Numbered from the stretch's first letter, positions 24,642 through 35,045 are shown. The stretch is DNA of 64,000 bases from Herbaspirillum autotrophicum (GCF_001189915.1 NZ_LFLS01000007.1:124001-188000), one strand, 5' to 3'. Numbers and translations are program-made. The notes: generated from the letters alone by a model not told the origin.

Positions 24642-26411
24642 ATGGCGGTAGCAGCAGATGGCACGCTGACGAACGACAGCAATGCCGCCAATTCCAACGA
24701 CGGCGTGGCCGGCGGCGACAATACTGTCGCGGCACCGGTGCGTAGCGGGCCGCTAGGCTATATCCAGTCGCCTCAGGGGCGCAGGGTGGCGCTGATGGTG
24801 GCGGCGGCGGCCGTGATCGCGCTGATGGTCGGGATCTGGATGTGGGGGCAAAAAACCGAATATCGCGTGCTGTTCTCCAATTTCTCCGATCGTGACGGCG
24901 GCGCCATCGTCGCCTCGCTGCAGCAGATGAACGTGCCCTACAAGTACTCCGAAGGCGGCAGCGCCATTCTGGTACCCGAAACCATGGTGCATGACGCCCG
25001 CCTCAAGCTGGCGGCGCAAGGCTTGCCCAAGGGCGGCAACGTCGGCTTCGAGCTGATGGAAAATCAGAAGCTCGGCGTCTCCCAGTTTCTGGAGCAGGTC
25101 AATTTTCAACGCGCCCTCGAAGGTGAGCTGGCGCGTTCGATCCAGTCATTGTCGGCAGTACAGGCTTCCCGCATTCACCTCGCCTTGCCCAAGGCATCCG
25201 TCTTTGTCCGCGACCAGCAAAAACCGACCGCCTCGGTCATTCTGAGCCTGTATCCGGGCCGCATGCTCGACAGTCAGCAAGTCAGCGCCATCGTCCATCT
25301 GGTCGCCAGCAGCGTACCGGAGCTGTCCCCCAAAAATGTGACCGTGGTTGATCAGAACGGCAATCTGCTGTCCGACACCACCAAGCAAACCGCCAACGGC
25401 CTTGATCCGAGCCAGCTCAAATACGTGCAGGACCTGCAGCAGGATATCGTCAAGCGGGTCGAATCGATCATCTCGCCTATCGTCGGCAGCGGCAACGTCC
25501 GCGCCGAAGCGACTGCCGATGTCGATTTCTCGCGCAGCGAACAGGCTGCGGAAACCTACAAGCCGAATCAGACGCCTGACAGCGCTGCCGTGCGCAGCAA
25601 GCAAAACAGCGAGTCGCAGAATGGCAGCGCCAGCGCTTCCGGCGTTCCCGGCGCCCTGACCAATCAGCCGCCGGCCCCGGCCACGGCGCCGATCGTCAAT
25701 CCGCCGGTTGCCGGCGCTCCCGGCGCGGTGCCAGGCCAGCCAGCCGCCACACCGGCTACCACCAGCGGCACGTCGCACAAGGACGCCACCGTCAATTACG
25801 AGGTGGACAAGACCGTACGCTACGTACAGCAACCGATGGGCGGCATCAAGCGCCTGACCGTGGCGGTGGTCGTCAACTACAAGCGCACCACCGACAACAC
25901 GGGCAAAGTGGTGATGAAACCGCTGACCGATGCTGAAAAGAACCAGATCGGCGATCTGGTCAAAGAAGCAATGGGTTACAACAAGGATCGCGGCGATTCG
26001 CTCAACGTCGTCAATACCCAGTTCAGCAATCAGGTCGAACCGGAATTGCCGTTGTGGAAACAACCGGACATGATCCAGCTGGCCAAGGAAATCGGCAAGT
26101 ATGTCTTGCTTGGCGCCGTCCTGCTGTACCTCTACTTCGGCGTATTGCGTCCGCTGATCTGGAAGATCACCGGCAAGGAAGAGAAAGAAGCCAAGGCAAA
26201 GGCCGAAGCCGAAGCCGCCGCTGCTGCCGAAGCCGCTGCCAACGCCATGTACGATCCCGACAATCCGGACGCCGTGGTGCAGTTGTCCGGCGAAGACGAG
26301 CCCGACGAACGCGCGATCTACAAGCAAAATCTCGAAACCGCCAAGCAATGGGCCAAGAATGATCCTAAACTGGTGGCCAGCATCATTAAGACATGGGTGA
26401 ACAATGAGTAA
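24642..26411 (+). CDS. fliF: MS-ring protein FliF
   Basis: The 589-residue inner-membrane ring protein on which the flagellum is built. Two transmembrane segments are visible, near residues 45-67 (VALMVAAAAVIALMVGIWMW) and 484-505 (YVLLGAVLLYLYFGVLRPLI). The ring-building domains lie between (FSDRDGGAIVASLQQMNVPY; VEQVNFQRALEGELARSIQ as usual). A Pro/Ala-rich spacer occupies about residues 330-375. The C-terminus (ERAIYKQNLETAKQWAKNDP) binds FliG. It overlaps fliG by 8 bases. Confidence 0.96.
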   Translation: MAVAADGTLTNDSNAANSNDGVAGGDNTVAAPVRSGPLGYIQSPQGRRVALMVAAAAVIALMVGIWMWGQKTEYRVLFSNFSDRDGGAIVASLQQMNVPYKYSEGGSAILVPETMVHDARLKLAAQGLPKGGNVGFELMENQKLGVSQFLEQVNFQRALEGELARSIQSLSAVQASRIHLALPKASVFVRDQQKPTASVILSLYPGRMLDSQQVSAIVHLVASSVPELSPKNVTVVDQNGNLLSDTTKQTANGLDPSQLKYVQDLQQDIVKRVESIISPIVGSGNVRAEATADVDFSRSEQAAETYKPNQTPDSAAVRSKQNSESQNGSASASGVPGALTNQPPAPATAPIVNPPVAGAPGAVPGQPAATPATTSGTSHKDATVNYEVDKTVRYVQQPMGGIKRLTVAVVVNYKRTTDNTGKVVMKPLTDAEKNQIGDLVKEAMGYNKDRGDSLNVVNTQFSNQVEPELPLWKQPDMIQLAKEIGKYVLLGAVLLYLYFGVLRPLIWKITGKEEKEAKAKAEAEAAAAAEAAANAMYDPDNPDAVVQLSGEDEPDERAIYKQNLETAKQWAKNDPKLVASIIKTWVNNE

Positions 26412-27399
26412 CGAAGGCGTTGAAAAAGGTGCCATCCTCATGTTGGCGCTGGGCGAAGACGAGGCCGCCGAGGTCATGAAATATCTCGGCCCGCGCGAAG
26501 TCCAGAAGCTCGGCGCGGCCATGTCGGCGATGAAGAACATCAGTTTTGAACAAATCAACGACGTGCTCATCGAGTTCGTCGGCGAAACCGGCCAGGCATC
26601 GTCGCTCGGCCTCGATTCCGACGACTACATCCGCAGCGTGCTGACCAAGGCCCTCGGCGACGACAAGGCCACTTCCCTGCTCAACCGCATTCTCGGCGGT
26701 CGCGATGCCAGCGGCATCGAAAGTCTGAAGTGGATGGATGCGCAATCGGTGGCCGAACTGATCCGCAACGAACACCCGCAGATCATTGCCACCATTCTGG
26801 TCCATCTGGAGCGCTATCACGCCTGCGACATCATCAATCACTTCACCGAGCGCCTGCGCAACGACGTGGTGTTGCGGATTGCCACGCTGGACGGCGTGCA
26901 GCCGGCCGCACTGCGCGAACTCAACGACGTGTTGACCAAGCTGCTGACCGGTAACGAAAGCCTGAAGAAACAGCAAATGGGCGGCATCCGCACTGCTGCT
27001 GAAATTCTCAACTTCCTGTCCGGCGAAAATGAAACTTCGGTGATGAACAATCTGCGCGCCTACGATGAAGACATGGCGCAAAAGATCATGGACGAAATGT
27101 TCGTGTTCGAAAACATCATCGACATCGACGGCCGCGGCATCCAGTTGCTGCTGCGCGAAGTCCAGTCGGAGTCGCTGATCGTCGCCCTCAAGGGTGCTTC
27201 GCAAGGTCTGCGCGACAAGATCTTCAGCAACATGTCGCAACGTGCGGCGGAAATGATGCGCGAAGATCTGGAATCCAAGGGTCCGGTACGGCTGTCGGAA
27301 GTCGATGCACAGCAAAAGGCAATTCTGCTGATCGTGCGTCGTCTGGCCGACGAAGGACAGATCGTGCTCGGCGCGAAGGGCGAAGATGCATTCATCTGA
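26404..27399 (+). CDS. fliG: Motor switch protein FliG
   Basis: A 331-residue rotor protein linking FliF to the C ring and meeting the stator protein MotA. The N-terminal FliF-binding domain (GAILMLALGEDEAAEVMKYL), the middle EHPQ-containing domain (IRNEHPQIIATILVHL) and the C-terminal torque helix with charged residues (KIFSNMSQRAAEMMREDLES) are all present. Translation is coupled to fliF. Confidence 0.97.
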   Translation: MSNEGVEKGAILMLALGEDEAAEVMKYLGPREVQKLGAAMSAMKNISFEQINDVLIEFVGETGQASSLGLDSDDYIRSVLTKALGDDKATSLLNRILGGRDASGIESLKWMDAQSVAELIRNEHPQIIATILVHLERYHACDIINHFTERLRNDVVLRIATLDGVQPAALRELNDVLTKLLTGNESLKKQQMGGIRTAAEILNFLSGENETSVMNNLRAYDEDMAQKIMDEMFVFENIIDIDGRGIQLLLREVQSESLIVALKGASQGLRDKIFSNMSQRAAEMMREDLESKGPVRLSEVDAQQKAILLIVRRLADEGQIVLGAKGEDAFI

Positions 27400-27476
27400 T
27401 GTCCGCAGCACTCGCCTGAACGCCGCTGCTGCGGTGTCGGCGCTGCACGCCGGATGCCGCACGCAACGGATCTGAC

Positions 27477-28175
27477 ATGGCGGTCAAGCCTAACATTCTG
27501 CCCAAGGAACTGATGACGCCCTACCAGCGCTGGGAGCTGGCGTCATTTGATGAAGAAGAGATCGTGCCGGAGCCGACGGCAGAACAGATCGCCGAACCCG
27601 AACCGCCACCACCGGTCCTGAGCCAGGAAGAACTGGATGCCATCCGCGAGCAAGCGCGCCAGGAAGGCTATGCCGAAGGCCAGGAGCGCGGATTCAATGC
27701 CGGCCGCACCGAAGGCTACATGGCCGGCCTGCAACAAGGGCAAAAGGAAGTCACCGAAACCGTTCAGCATTTGCGGCAGATCGCCGCCGCATTCGGCACC
27801 GAAGTGGCGCAAGCAAGCGAAACCATGGCGCCGGAAATGCTCAATGTCGCGCTCGATATCAGCAAAGCCATGCTGAAGACCGCGATCACGGCCCGCCCCG
27901 AACTGCTGCTGCCAACCATCAGCAATGCCATCCACGCCCTGCCGTGCCTGCAATTGCCGGCCCTGATGTATCTGCATCCCGAAGACGCGGCACTGGTCAA
28001 GGAGCACATGGGTGAAGAACTGACGCAAAACGGCTGGCGCCTGGTCGAAGATCCGGAACTGGAACGCGGCAGCTGCCGCATCGAAACCGGTACCAATCAA
28101 ATCGATGCCACGCTGCCAACGCGCTGGCGCCGGATCGGCGAATCACTCAGCAAGCAACTTGACTGGCTCGACTGA
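27477..28175 (+). CDS. fliH: Flagellar export regulator FliH
   Basis: A 232-residue cytoplasmic protein that dimerises and restrains the FliI ATPase, tethering it to FliN and the export gate. The hallmark is the GxxxG-type stretch with Glu/Gln-rich spacing (EGYAEGQERGFNAGRTEGY). The C-terminal globular domain is of the V-ATPase E-subunit type. Gene order fliG-fliH-fliI-fliJ supports it. Confidence 0.93.
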   Translation: MAVKPNILPKELMTPYQRWELASFDEEEIVPEPTAEQIAEPEPPPPVLSQEELDAIREQARQEGYAEGQERGFNAGRTEGYMAGLQQGQKEVTETVQHLRQIAAAFGTEVAQASETMAPEMLNVALDISKAMLKTAITARPELLLPTISNAIHALPCLQLPALMYLHPEDAALVKEHMGEELTQNGWRLVEDPELERGSCRIETGTNQIDATLPTRWRRIGESLSKQLDWLD

Positions 28176-28232
28176 CATGGCACGCCCGCCCTTCGCCGGC
28201 TGCCAGGCCATGCATTTACCCGGGGTGACACG

Positions 28233-29639
28233 ATGAATTCCCCGATGCCCTCGCACAACGGCCGCTGGCAAGCTTATCTGCACAATTGCCAGAGCCTGAT
28301 CACGATGACCGAGCCGATGCAGGTATCGGGCCGGATTACCCGCGTAGCCGGCCTGGTGATGGAAGCCATCGGTCTCAAGCTGCCGGTTGGCAGCCCGTGC
28401 ACGGTACCGCTGCCCAACGGCAAACTGATCGAGGCTGAAGTCGTCGGCTTTCAGGATGAACGTCTGTTTCTGATGCCGCAAAGCGATGTCGAAGGCATTG
28501 TGCCGGGCACCCCGGTATATCCGGTGGAGCCGGCCAAGCCGCCGCCACGCACCGGCCCGCTGGCCTTTGTCGCACGCCGTGCCGAAGATCAGAGCCGGCG
28601 GCTGCCGGTCGGCTGGGAATTGCTGGGACGCGTGCTGGATGGCGCCGGCCGGCCGCTCGATACCTTGGGGCCGCTACATACGGAAAACTCGGCGCCACTG
28701 AGCGTGCGCGCGGCCAATCCGCTCACGCGCGCGCCCATCGTCGACATCCTCGACGTCGGCGTGCGTGCCATCAACAGCATGCTGACCGTCGGACGTGGTC
28801 AGCGCATGGGACTGTTCGCCGGCTCCGGCGTCGGTAAAAGCGTGTTGCTCGGCATGATGGCCCGCTATACCAGCGCCGATGTCATCGTGGTCGGCCTGAT
28901 CGGCGAGCGCGGACGCGAAGTCAAGGAATTCATTGAACAGATTCTCGGCCCTGAAGGTCTGGCGCGCTCCGTGGTGGTGGCCGCACCGGCCGATACGCCG
29001 CCGCTGATGCGGCTGCAAGGTGCCGCCTATGCCACCGCGATTGCCGAATATTTCCGCGATCAGGGCAAGAATGTCTTGCTGATCATGGATTCACTGACGC
29101 GCTATGCCATGGCGCAACGCGAAATCGCCCTCGCCATCGGCGAACCGCCCGCTACCAAGGGCTATCCGCCCTCCGTCTTTGCCAAGTTGCCGGCACTGGT
29201 GGAACGCGCCGGTAACGGCGATGACGGCGGCGGCTCCATTACCGCGTTCTATACCGTACTGACCGAGGGTGACGACCAGCAAGATCCGATTGCCGATGCC
29301 GCGCGCGCGATTCTGGACGGCCATATCGTGCTCAACCGGGTCCTGGCGGAAGCCGGCCACTATCCGGCCATTGATATCGAGCAATCGATCAGCCGCGCCA
29401 TGCACAGCATCACCTCGCCCGAGCACCAGCAACACACGCGCCGGCTCAAACAGTTGTATTCCCGCTATCAACGCAATCGCGACCTGATCAATGTCGGCGC
29501 CTACAGTGCCGGCAGCGACCCGGTGCTGGATCAGGCGATCCAGCTGCTGCCCCGGATCGAAGCTTTTTTGCAACAAGGCATTCCCGAAAGAGCAAGTGTT
29601 ACCGAGAGCTTGGGGCAACTTACCGCTCTGTTCGAATGA
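28233..29639 (+). CDS. fliI: Flagellum-specific ATPase FliI
   Basis: The 468-residue hexameric ATPase of the flagellar type III export system, related to F1 beta. Walker A is GSGVGKS at residues 197-203. Walker B is in [20 protein letters not shown], and the ATPase signature [13 protein letters not shown] follows. The N-terminal ~130 residues form the beta-barrel and FliH-binding part. Confidence 0.97.
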   Translation: MNSPMPSHNGRWQAYLHNCQSLITMTEPMQVSGRITRVAGLVMEAIGLKLPVGSPCTVPLPNGKLIEAEVVGFQDERLFLMPQSDVEGIVPGTPVYPVEPAKPPPRTGPLAFVARRAEDQSRRLPVGWELLGRVLDGAGRPLDTLGPLHTENSAPLSVRAANPLTRAPIVDILDVGVRAINSMLTVGRGQRMGLFAGSGVGKSVLLGMMARYTSADVIVVGLIGERGREVKEFIEQILGPEGLARSVVVAAPADTPPLMRLQGAAYATAIAEYFRDQGKNVLLIMDSLTRYAMAQREIALAIGEPPATKGYPPSVFAKLPALVERAGNGDDGGGSITAFYTVLTEGDDQQDPIADAARAILDGHIVLNRVLAEAGHYPAIDIEQSISRAMHSITSPEHQQHTRRLKQLYSRYQRNRDLINVGAYSAGSDPVLDQAIQLLPRIEAFLQQGIPERASVTESLGQLTALFE

Positions 29640-29675
29640 TTGAGAAACTGAGCGCAAAAATATAATCGAGCTACC

Positions 29676-30119
29676 ATGGCTACGACCTCCGCACTTGATA
29701 CGCTGATCGAATTGGCGACCAAAGAGACTGACGAAGCGACCAAGCGCTTGGGCAGAGCCGTACGCACGCATGACGAAGCACAGCAGAAACTCGGCATTCT
29801 GGAACAATACCGCGATGACTACGCGGTCCGTTTTCAGAACGGCCTGACGGCAGGATTGACGGCAATGAGCTATCGCAATTTTCAGTTGTTCATTGAAAAG
29901 ATCGACAGCGCCATCACCGGCCAGCAAGATGTAGTACGCAGTTCGCAGCAACGCGTCGCCGAAGCGCGCGCGGCATGGCAGGCGTGTGAACGCAAGCGCA
30001 TGTCGTACGGCACCCTGGCGACCCGTGCACGACAGACTGAACAGCTGCGCGAAAGCCGGCGCGATCAAAAGCAGACGGATGAGCATGCCTCGCGCATTTC
30101 GTTCTACAAACAACGGTAG
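29676..30119 (+). CDS. fliJ: Flagellar export protein FliJ
   Basis: A 147-residue coiled-coil protein with heptad-like charged helices (TKETDEATKRLGRAVRTHDE; SRRDQKQTDEHASRISFYKQ). FliJ acts as the central stalk in the FliI hexamer and escorts chaperones. Identification relies on position between fliI and fliK and on the helical pattern. Confidence 0.9.
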   Translation: MATTSALDTLIELATKETDEATKRLGRAVRTHDEAQQKLGILEQYRDDYAVRFQNGLTAGLTAMSYRNFQLFIEKIDSAITGQQDVVRSSQQRVAEARAAWQACERKRMSYGTLATRARQTEQLRESRRDQKQTDEHASRISFYKQR

Positions 30120-30139
30120 GCACTGAACTGGCGGATATC

Positions 30140-31402
30140 ATGAATACACCTTTTATACTGAATACGGTAGCCAGTACCCAGCAAGCGGCCCGTCCGGCGA
30201 CGATGGCCGATTCCTTCAGCGCGGATGTACCGTTCAATCAGGTCCTCAACAAAGAAGTCAGCAACCGCAACAACGACACCCGCGACAAACCGCGTGACGT
30301 TGTCAGGGAAGCCACACCCGACCCGGTGAAAGCCGGCACCCCGGTCGCCAGCAACCAGACCGCTGCCGCCCAGACTGCGCAGCCAGCCAAGAGCAGCGAC
30401 AAGGATGTCGCAAAAAAAGCCGGGGACGACGAAGACGGCGACAGTGACAGCGCCACTGCTGCCTCGGCACAACTGCTGGCACTGGTTGCCAATCTCGAAC
30501 AGAAGCCGGTCCGGCCGGAAGTCAGGGACGGCGACGCTCAGGCCGCACTGGCAGCGCAACTTGCCGCCAGGACCGTCGGCAAGATCGACCAGACCGCGGC
30601 CAAACCGGCCAGCGATGGCATCGAAGCCGCCGGCGACGATGACGGCAAACAGCAAAAACCCGATTTTTCCGGTCTGCTGAGCGGCAAGGAAAAGAGCACC
30701 GACAAGCCGCAGGCGGAAGCTGCCGTGGCGGAGCATCCTGCCGCTGCAAAGAAAGCGCCCGAACCGGCGTTGCAAAATACCAAACCGGCGGCCGTTCAGG
30801 GGCAGGATGCAACTGCCGCCGCACCGCGCCAGGCCGACGTCAAACCGGTACCGGAATTGTCCGCCAAAATCCAGGAAGCGCTGCCGGCCGCACCCGTGTC
30901 TGCTACACCGGCCTTGCAGCAAGCCATGGCACTGACACAGGCTCAGGGCAGCGCCATGACCAAACTGACGCAGCCCGTGGGCAGCCAGGGCTGGGATCAG
31001 GCGCTCGGTCAGAAAATCGTCTGGATGGCAAGCGGCGCACAGCAATCCGCTACCCTGACCTTGAATCCGCCGGACCTGGGTCCGCTGCAAGTGGTTCTGC
31101 ACGTCACCAATTCTCACGCCGATGCTGCATTCATGACGGCACAACCGGAAGTCAAACAGGCGCTCGAAGCCGCCATGCCAAAACTGCGTGAAATGCTCGA
31201 TCAGGCCGGCATTCAACTGGGGCAGGCCACCGTCAGCACCGGCACGCCCAACCAGCAGCAAAATGCCGGCAACCAGACCCCGGGCCACACGGGCCGCAAT
31301 ACTGGCTCAGGTACTGGCAACGACAGCGATATCGCCCTCACCGCCGCGCCGGCGACACAGATCACCAGCACCGGGCAGGGACTCGTCGACACATTCGCAT
31401 AA
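30140..31402 (+). CDS. fliK: Flagellar hook-length control protein FliK
   Basis: 420 residues. The secreted N-terminal ruler part is Ala/Pro/Lys-rich and disordered. The C-terminal switch domain (QGWDQALGQKIVWMASGAQQ, then LTLNPPDLGPLQVVLHV and AMPKLREMLDQAGIQLGQAT) is typical and contacts FlhB to change export specificity when the hook is complete. It is the canonical FliK by position; a second FliK-like gene lies at 21630-22790. Confidence 0.94.
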   Translation: MNTPFILNTVASTQQAARPATMADSFSADVPFNQVLNKEVSNRNNDTRDKPRDVVREATPDPVKAGTPVASNQTAAAQTAQPAKSSDKDVAKKAGDDEDGDSDSATAASAQLLALVANLEQKPVRPEVRDGDAQAALAAQLAARTVGKIDQTAAKPASDGIEAAGDDDGKQQKPDFSGLLSGKEKSTDKPQAEAAVAEHPAAAKKAPEPALQNTKPAAVQGQDATAAAPRQADVKPVPELSAKIQEALPAAPVSATPALQQAMALTQAQGSAMTKLTQPVGSQGWDQALGQKIVWMASGAQQSATLTLNPPDLGPLQVVLHVTNSHADAAFMTAQPEVKQALEAAMPKLREMLDQAGIQLGQATVSTGTPNQQQNAGNQTPGHTGRNTGSGTGNDSDIALTAAPATQITSTGQGLVDTFA

Positions 31403-31457
31403 GCTCGCTGAACAAATCACACATACGCACGCAGAAGTCTGAGCAGGGATCACTCAA

Positions 31458-31479
31458 TATCGGCAACTTGTTGCCGATA
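31458..31479 (+). promoter_or_regulatory. Inverted repeat ahead of fliL
   Basis: TATCGGCAA (31458-31466) pairs perfectly with TTGCCGATA (31471-31479) around CTTG, in the 121-base gap between fliK and fliL. The right arm runs into GCCGATAA (31473-31480), the sigma-28 -10 consensus, but the matching -35 position has only four of eight bases. It may be a hairpin separating fliEFGHIJK from fliLMNOPQR expression, or a regulator site. Confidence 0.45.
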
Positions 31480-31523
31480 AGTGAATACAAGTGAAACCAC
31501 AGACGCGCACGAAAGGGAATTAG

Positions 31524-32039
31524 ATGGCAACAAAAGCACCAGCAAAGGCCGCACCGGCAGCAGAGGCACCCGCAGCAAAATCGAGCAAGAAGATGCTGTT
31601 CATCATTATTGGCCTGGTGCTGGTACTGGTGATTGGCGGCGGTGCAGCGGCTTTCATGCTGATGGGAAAATCGAAGAAAGCCAGCGACGACCACGTCGAA
31701 GAAAAAGCCGTTTCCAAAGTACCCGTCTTCGTGGTGATCGAACCGTTCGTGGTGAATCTGATGTCGGAAACCAGCGGCGACCAGTTCCTGCAAATTGCGA
31801 TGACGCTGCAAGTGCCCAATCAGGAAACTTCCGATGCCATCAAACTGTTCATGCCGCAAGTGCGCAGCCGCCTGCTGATGGTATTGTCGAGCAAGAAAGC
31901 ATCCGAACTGCTCAGCAATGACGGCAAAAAGGCATTGACCGAAGAAATCATCGATCAACTCGGCGAGCCGTTTGCCAGTGGCAAGGGCCCCAACATCACG
32001 GACGTGTTCTACACTTCCTTTGTGATTCAACAGCAATAA
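31524..32039 (+). CDS. fliL: Flagellar basal body-associated protein FliL
   Basis: A 171-residue single-pass inner-membrane protein with an Ala/Pro/Lys-rich cytoplasmic start. The membrane helix is near residues 24-46 (MLFIIIGLVLVLVIGGGAAA). The periplasmic domain (VFVVIEPFVVNLMSETSGDQ and ending DVFYTSFVIQQ) surrounds and supports the stator. It is the first gene of fliLMNOPQR. Confidence 0.95.
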   Translation: MATKAPAKAAPAAEAPAAKSSKKMLFIIIGLVLVLVIGGGAAAFMLMGKSKKASDDHVEEKAVSKVPVFVVIEPFVVNLMSETSGDQFLQIAMTLQVPNQETSDAIKLFMPQVRSRLLMVLSSKKASELLSNDGKKALTEEIIDQLGEPFASGKGPNITDVFYTSFVIQQQ

Positions 32040-32045
32040 GCGACC

Positions 32046-33059
32046 ATGGCTGAACATTTTCTCTCTCAGGAAGAAGTTGATGCCCTGCTCAAGGGCGTCA
32101 CCGGGGATGAAGACGACGAAAAAGTTGTCGAAGAAGCGCCCGGTACGGTACGTACCTACAATCTGGCGACGCAAGAGCGTATCGTCCGTGGGCGCATGCC
32201 AACGCTGGAAATCATCAACGAGCGTTTTGCCCGGCTGTTCCGTATCGGCCTGTTCAACTTCATTCACCGCACCGCAGAAATTTCGGTCGGTCCGGTCAAG
32301 GTATCCAAGTACAGCGAATTCATCCGCAACCTGGTGGTCCCGACCAATCTGAATCTGGTGCACATCAAGCCGTTTCGCGGGATTGGTCTGGTAGTGTTCG
32401 ACCCGCAACTGGTATTTCTGCTGGTCGACAACATGTTCGGTGGCGACGGCCGCTTCCACACCCGCATCGAAGGTCGTGAATTCACGCCGACCGAGCAGCG
32501 CATCATCATGCGCGTGCTGGAAATCTGTTTCGAAAATTACGCCAAGTCGTGGGAGCCGATCTATCCGATCGAGTTTGAATATATCCGCTCCGAAATGAAT
32601 ACCCAGTTCGCCAATATCGCCACCCCCAACGAGGTCGTGGTATCGACGACATTTACGGTCGAGCTTGGACCGGTCAGCGGCGAACTGCATATCTGCACGC
32701 CCTACTCCATGATCGAACCGGTGCGCGACCGCCTGACCAGCAGCATGCAGGGCGAAGCGCTGGAAGTTGACAAGCGCTGGATCCGCCTGATGAAGCAGCA
32801 GATCCAGACCGCAGAAGTGGAGCTGATCGCCAACTTCGGCACGGCCCGCGTGACCTTTACTGATTTATTGAATATGCAGGCGGGCGATGTGATTCCGCTG
32901 CAAACCACCAATCCGGTGACAGCGCAGGTAGATGGCGTACCCGTGATGGAATGCAGCTACGGAAAATTGAACGGCCAGTACGCCTTGCGCGTTGAAAAAC
33001 TGCTATCCATCTCGCAAAACGAAACACCGGAAAGCATACAAGGAGAATTAAATGGCTGA
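32046..33059 (+). CDS. fliM: Motor switch protein FliM
   Basis: The 337-residue C-ring protein. The N-terminal CheY-P-binding peptide (FLSQEEVDALLKGV) is intact. The CheC-like middle domain and the FliN-like C-terminal domain (MQAGDVIPLQTTNPVTAQVD) follow. The CheY that would bind it is encoded at 60720-61115. It overlaps fliN by 8 bases. Confidence 0.97.
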   Translation: MAEHFLSQEEVDALLKGVTGDEDDEKVVEEAPGTVRTYNLATQERIVRGRMPTLEIINERFARLFRIGLFNFIHRTAEISVGPVKVSKYSEFIRNLVVPTNLNLVHIKPFRGIGLVVFDPQLVFLLVDNMFGGDGRFHTRIEGREFTPTEQRIIMRVLEICFENYAKSWEPIYPIEFEYIRSEMNTQFANIATPNEVVVSTTFTVELGPVSGELHICTPYSMIEPVRDRLTSSMQGEALEVDKRWIRLMKQQIQTAEVELIANFGTARVTFTDLLNMQAGDVIPLQTTNPVTAQVDGVPVMECSYGKLNGQYALRVEKLLSISQNETPESIQGELNG

Positions 33060-33504
33060 AGACAACGTTGACCAGACAGCGGCGGAAGACGATCCGTGGG
33101 GTGCCGCGCTGGCCGAACAGACACAGGCAGAAGACGCGCAGAAAAAAGCGGTAATGGACGATGAAGAAGGCATCAGTGCCAAGCCGGCGCAGGCCACGAT
33201 TTTCAAGGATTTGAGCGCATCGGACCTGCAAACCAATACACCGAACGATATCGATTTCATCCTCGATATTCCGGTGCAGCTGACGGTAGAGCTGGGCCGG
33301 ACCAAGATTGCCATCAAGAATCTGCTGCAACTGGCGCAAGGTTCGGTAGTGGAACTCGACGGCATGGCCGGCGAGCCAATGGACGTGCTGGTCAATGGCT
33401 GCCTGATTGCCCAGGGCGAAGTGGTGGTGGTCAACGACAAGTTCGGTATCCGTCTGACCGACATCATTACGCCGGCAGAACGCATTCGCAAGCTCAACAG
33501 ATGA
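33052..33504 (+). CDS. fliN: Motor switch protein FliN
   Basis: A 150-residue C-ring protein. An acidic N-terminal tail precedes the SpoA domain (FILDIPVQLTVELGRTKIAI, then LLQLAQGSVVELDGMAGEPM and LVNGCLIAQGEVVVVNDKFG). It forms the C-ring base with FliM and docks FliH. The gene overlaps both neighbours. Confidence 0.97.
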   Translation: MAEDNVDQTAAEDDPWGAALAEQTQAEDAQKKAVMDDEEGISAKPAQATIFKDLSASDLQTNTPNDIDFILDIPVQLTVELGRTKIAIKNLLQLAQGSVVELDGMAGEPMDVLVNGCLIAQGEVVVVNDKFGIRLTDIITPAERIRKLNR

Positions 33505-34004
33505 GCTGCAACAAACGCTTCACCGGTATTGGTCGTCCGACCTTGATGGCAGGCATTGCACTGCTGGCGGCAGCGACGGCGCATGCTGCCGATACCGTCA
33601 CCGCCGCCAGCGCACCGGCAGTTGCCGCTGCGGCGGCTGCGACCTCCTCCGCGCCATCTGCCACCGGCAGCGTCTTCACCATGCTGTTTGGCCTGATCGC
33701 CGTACTGGCCCTGATGGCGGCGATTGCCTGGCTGTTCAAGCGCAGCGGCCTGACACCGGGCGGCAGCAGCAATGCGGTCGCCAAAATCATCGGCGGCGTC
33801 AGCGTCGGCTCACGCGAACGGGTCATGGTGATCGAAGTCGCCGATCAATGGATTGTGGTCGGCGTCGCTCCCGGCCGCGTCAACACACTGGCCACCATGC
33901 CACGTCAGGAACACACGCCGGCAGCAGGCAGCGCCCACGCCCACGCCGGCAATTTCTCTGCGTGGCTGAAACAGACTATCGAAAAACGCAATGGCGGTAA
34001 TTAA
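33501..34004 (+). CDS. fliO: Flagellar biosynthesis protein FliO
   Basis: 167 residues. A hydrophobic N-terminal segment ([19 protein letters not shown]) looks like a signal sequence or first helix, and a second membrane helix lies near residues 52-75 ([20 protein letters not shown]). The short cytoplasmic domain [20 protein letters not shown] is the FliO hallmark. It assists assembly of the FliP pore. There is a 4-base overlap with fliN and a 14-base overlap with fliP. Confidence 0.93.
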   Translation: MSCNKRFTGIGRPTLMAGIALLAAATAHAADTVTAASAPAVAAAAAATSSAPSATGSVFTMLFGLIAVLALMAAIAWLFKRSGLTPGGSSNAVAKIIGGVSVGSRERVMVIEVADQWIVVGVAPGRVNTLATMPRQEHTPAAGSAHAHAGNFSAWLKQTIEKRNGGN

Positions 34005-34767
34005 ATCACTTTCTTCCCCGGCAGCAGCGCGCCGCTGGCGCGGCCTGCTGTCGCTGGTACTGCTATGCCTGCCGCTGGCAGCAGCGGCCCAGCAAGGTTT
34101 GCCGGCGCTGACCAGCACCCCCGCTCCGGGCGGCGGCCAGACCTACAATCTGAGCCTGCAAACGCTGATTCTGCTGACGTCGCTGTCGTTCATTCCGGCC
34201 GCATTGCTGATGATGACCAGCTTCACCCGCATCGTGATTGTGCTGTCGCTGCTGCGACAGGCACTCGGTACGCAGTCGGCACCGCCGACCCAGGTGATCG
34301 TGGGACTGTCGCTGTTCCTGACATTTTTCGTCATGGGACCGGTATTCGACAAGATCTATGTCGAAGCCTATCAGCCGTTTTCGGAAAACAAGATTTCGAT
34401 TCTCGATGCGATGGAAAAGGGTTCGGGTCCGCTCAAGGAGTTCATGCTCAAGCAAACCCGGCAAGCCGATCTGGCGCTGTACGTCAAACTGTCCAACAGT
34501 CCCGATCTGCAAGGCCCGGAAGATGTACCGCTGCGCCTGCTGATTCCGGCGTTCGTCACCAGTGAACTGAAGACCGCGTTTCAGATCAGCTTTGCGGTGT
34601 TCATTCCATTCCTGATCATCGATATGGTGGTCGCCAGTATCCTGATGTCGATGGGGATGATGATGATGTCCCCCGCCATCGTCTCACTGCCGTTCAAGCT
34701 GATGTTGTTCGTGCTGGTCGATGGCTGGCAGTTGCTGATCGGCTCGCTGGCACAAAGTTTTTATTAG
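33991..34767 (+). CDS. fliP: Flagellar export gate protein FliP
   Basis: A 258-residue export-gate subunit with a cleavable signal ([17 protein letters not shown]) and the characteristic transmembrane segments ([33 protein letters not shown]-like region; [20 protein letters not shown]). Five FliP, four FliQ and one FliR form the gate. Confidence 0.96.
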   Translation: MAVIKSLSSPAAARRWRGLLSLVLLCLPLAAAAQQGLPALTSTPAPGGGQTYNLSLQTLILLTSLSFIPAALLMMTSFTRIVIVLSLLRQALGTQSAPPTQVIVGLSLFLTFFVMGPVFDKIYVEAYQPFSENKISILDAMEKGSGPLKEFMLKQTRQADLALYVKLSNSPDLQGPEDVPLRLLIPAFVTSELKTAFQISFAVFIPFLIIDMVVASILMSMGMMMMSPAIVSLPFKLMLFVLVDGWQLLIGSLAQSFY

Positions 34768-34775
34768 GGCTCCCC

Positions 34776-35045
34776 ATGACACCTGAAAGCGTAATGACAC
34801 TGGGCCGTCACGCCATGGAAGTGACGCTGATGATTGCCGCGCCAATGCTGCTGACGGCGCTGTTCATCGGTTTGATGGTCAGTATTTTCCAGGCCGCCAC
34901 GCAAATCAACGAAGCCACGCTGTCGTTCATTCCGAAACTGGTCGGCGTCTTTCTTGCGCTCATCATCGCCGGCCCGTGGATGCTGGGCATCATGGTCGAC
35001 TACATGCGACTGATGTTCAGCGGCATTCCGGCGATGGTGCAATAA
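34776..35045 (+). CDS. fliQ: Flagellar export gate protein FliQ
   Basis: An 89-residue protein with two membrane helices, beginning MTPESVMTLGRHAMEVTL and containing MLLTALFIGLMVSIFQAATQ and INEATLSFIPKLVGVFLALI. It packs around FliP/FliR. AGGG lies 5 nt before the ATG. Confidence 0.96.
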   Translation: MTPESVMTLGRHAMEVTLMIAAPMLLTALFIGLMVSIFQAATQINEATLSFIPKLVGVFLALIIAGPWMLGIMVDYMRLMFSGIPAMVQ

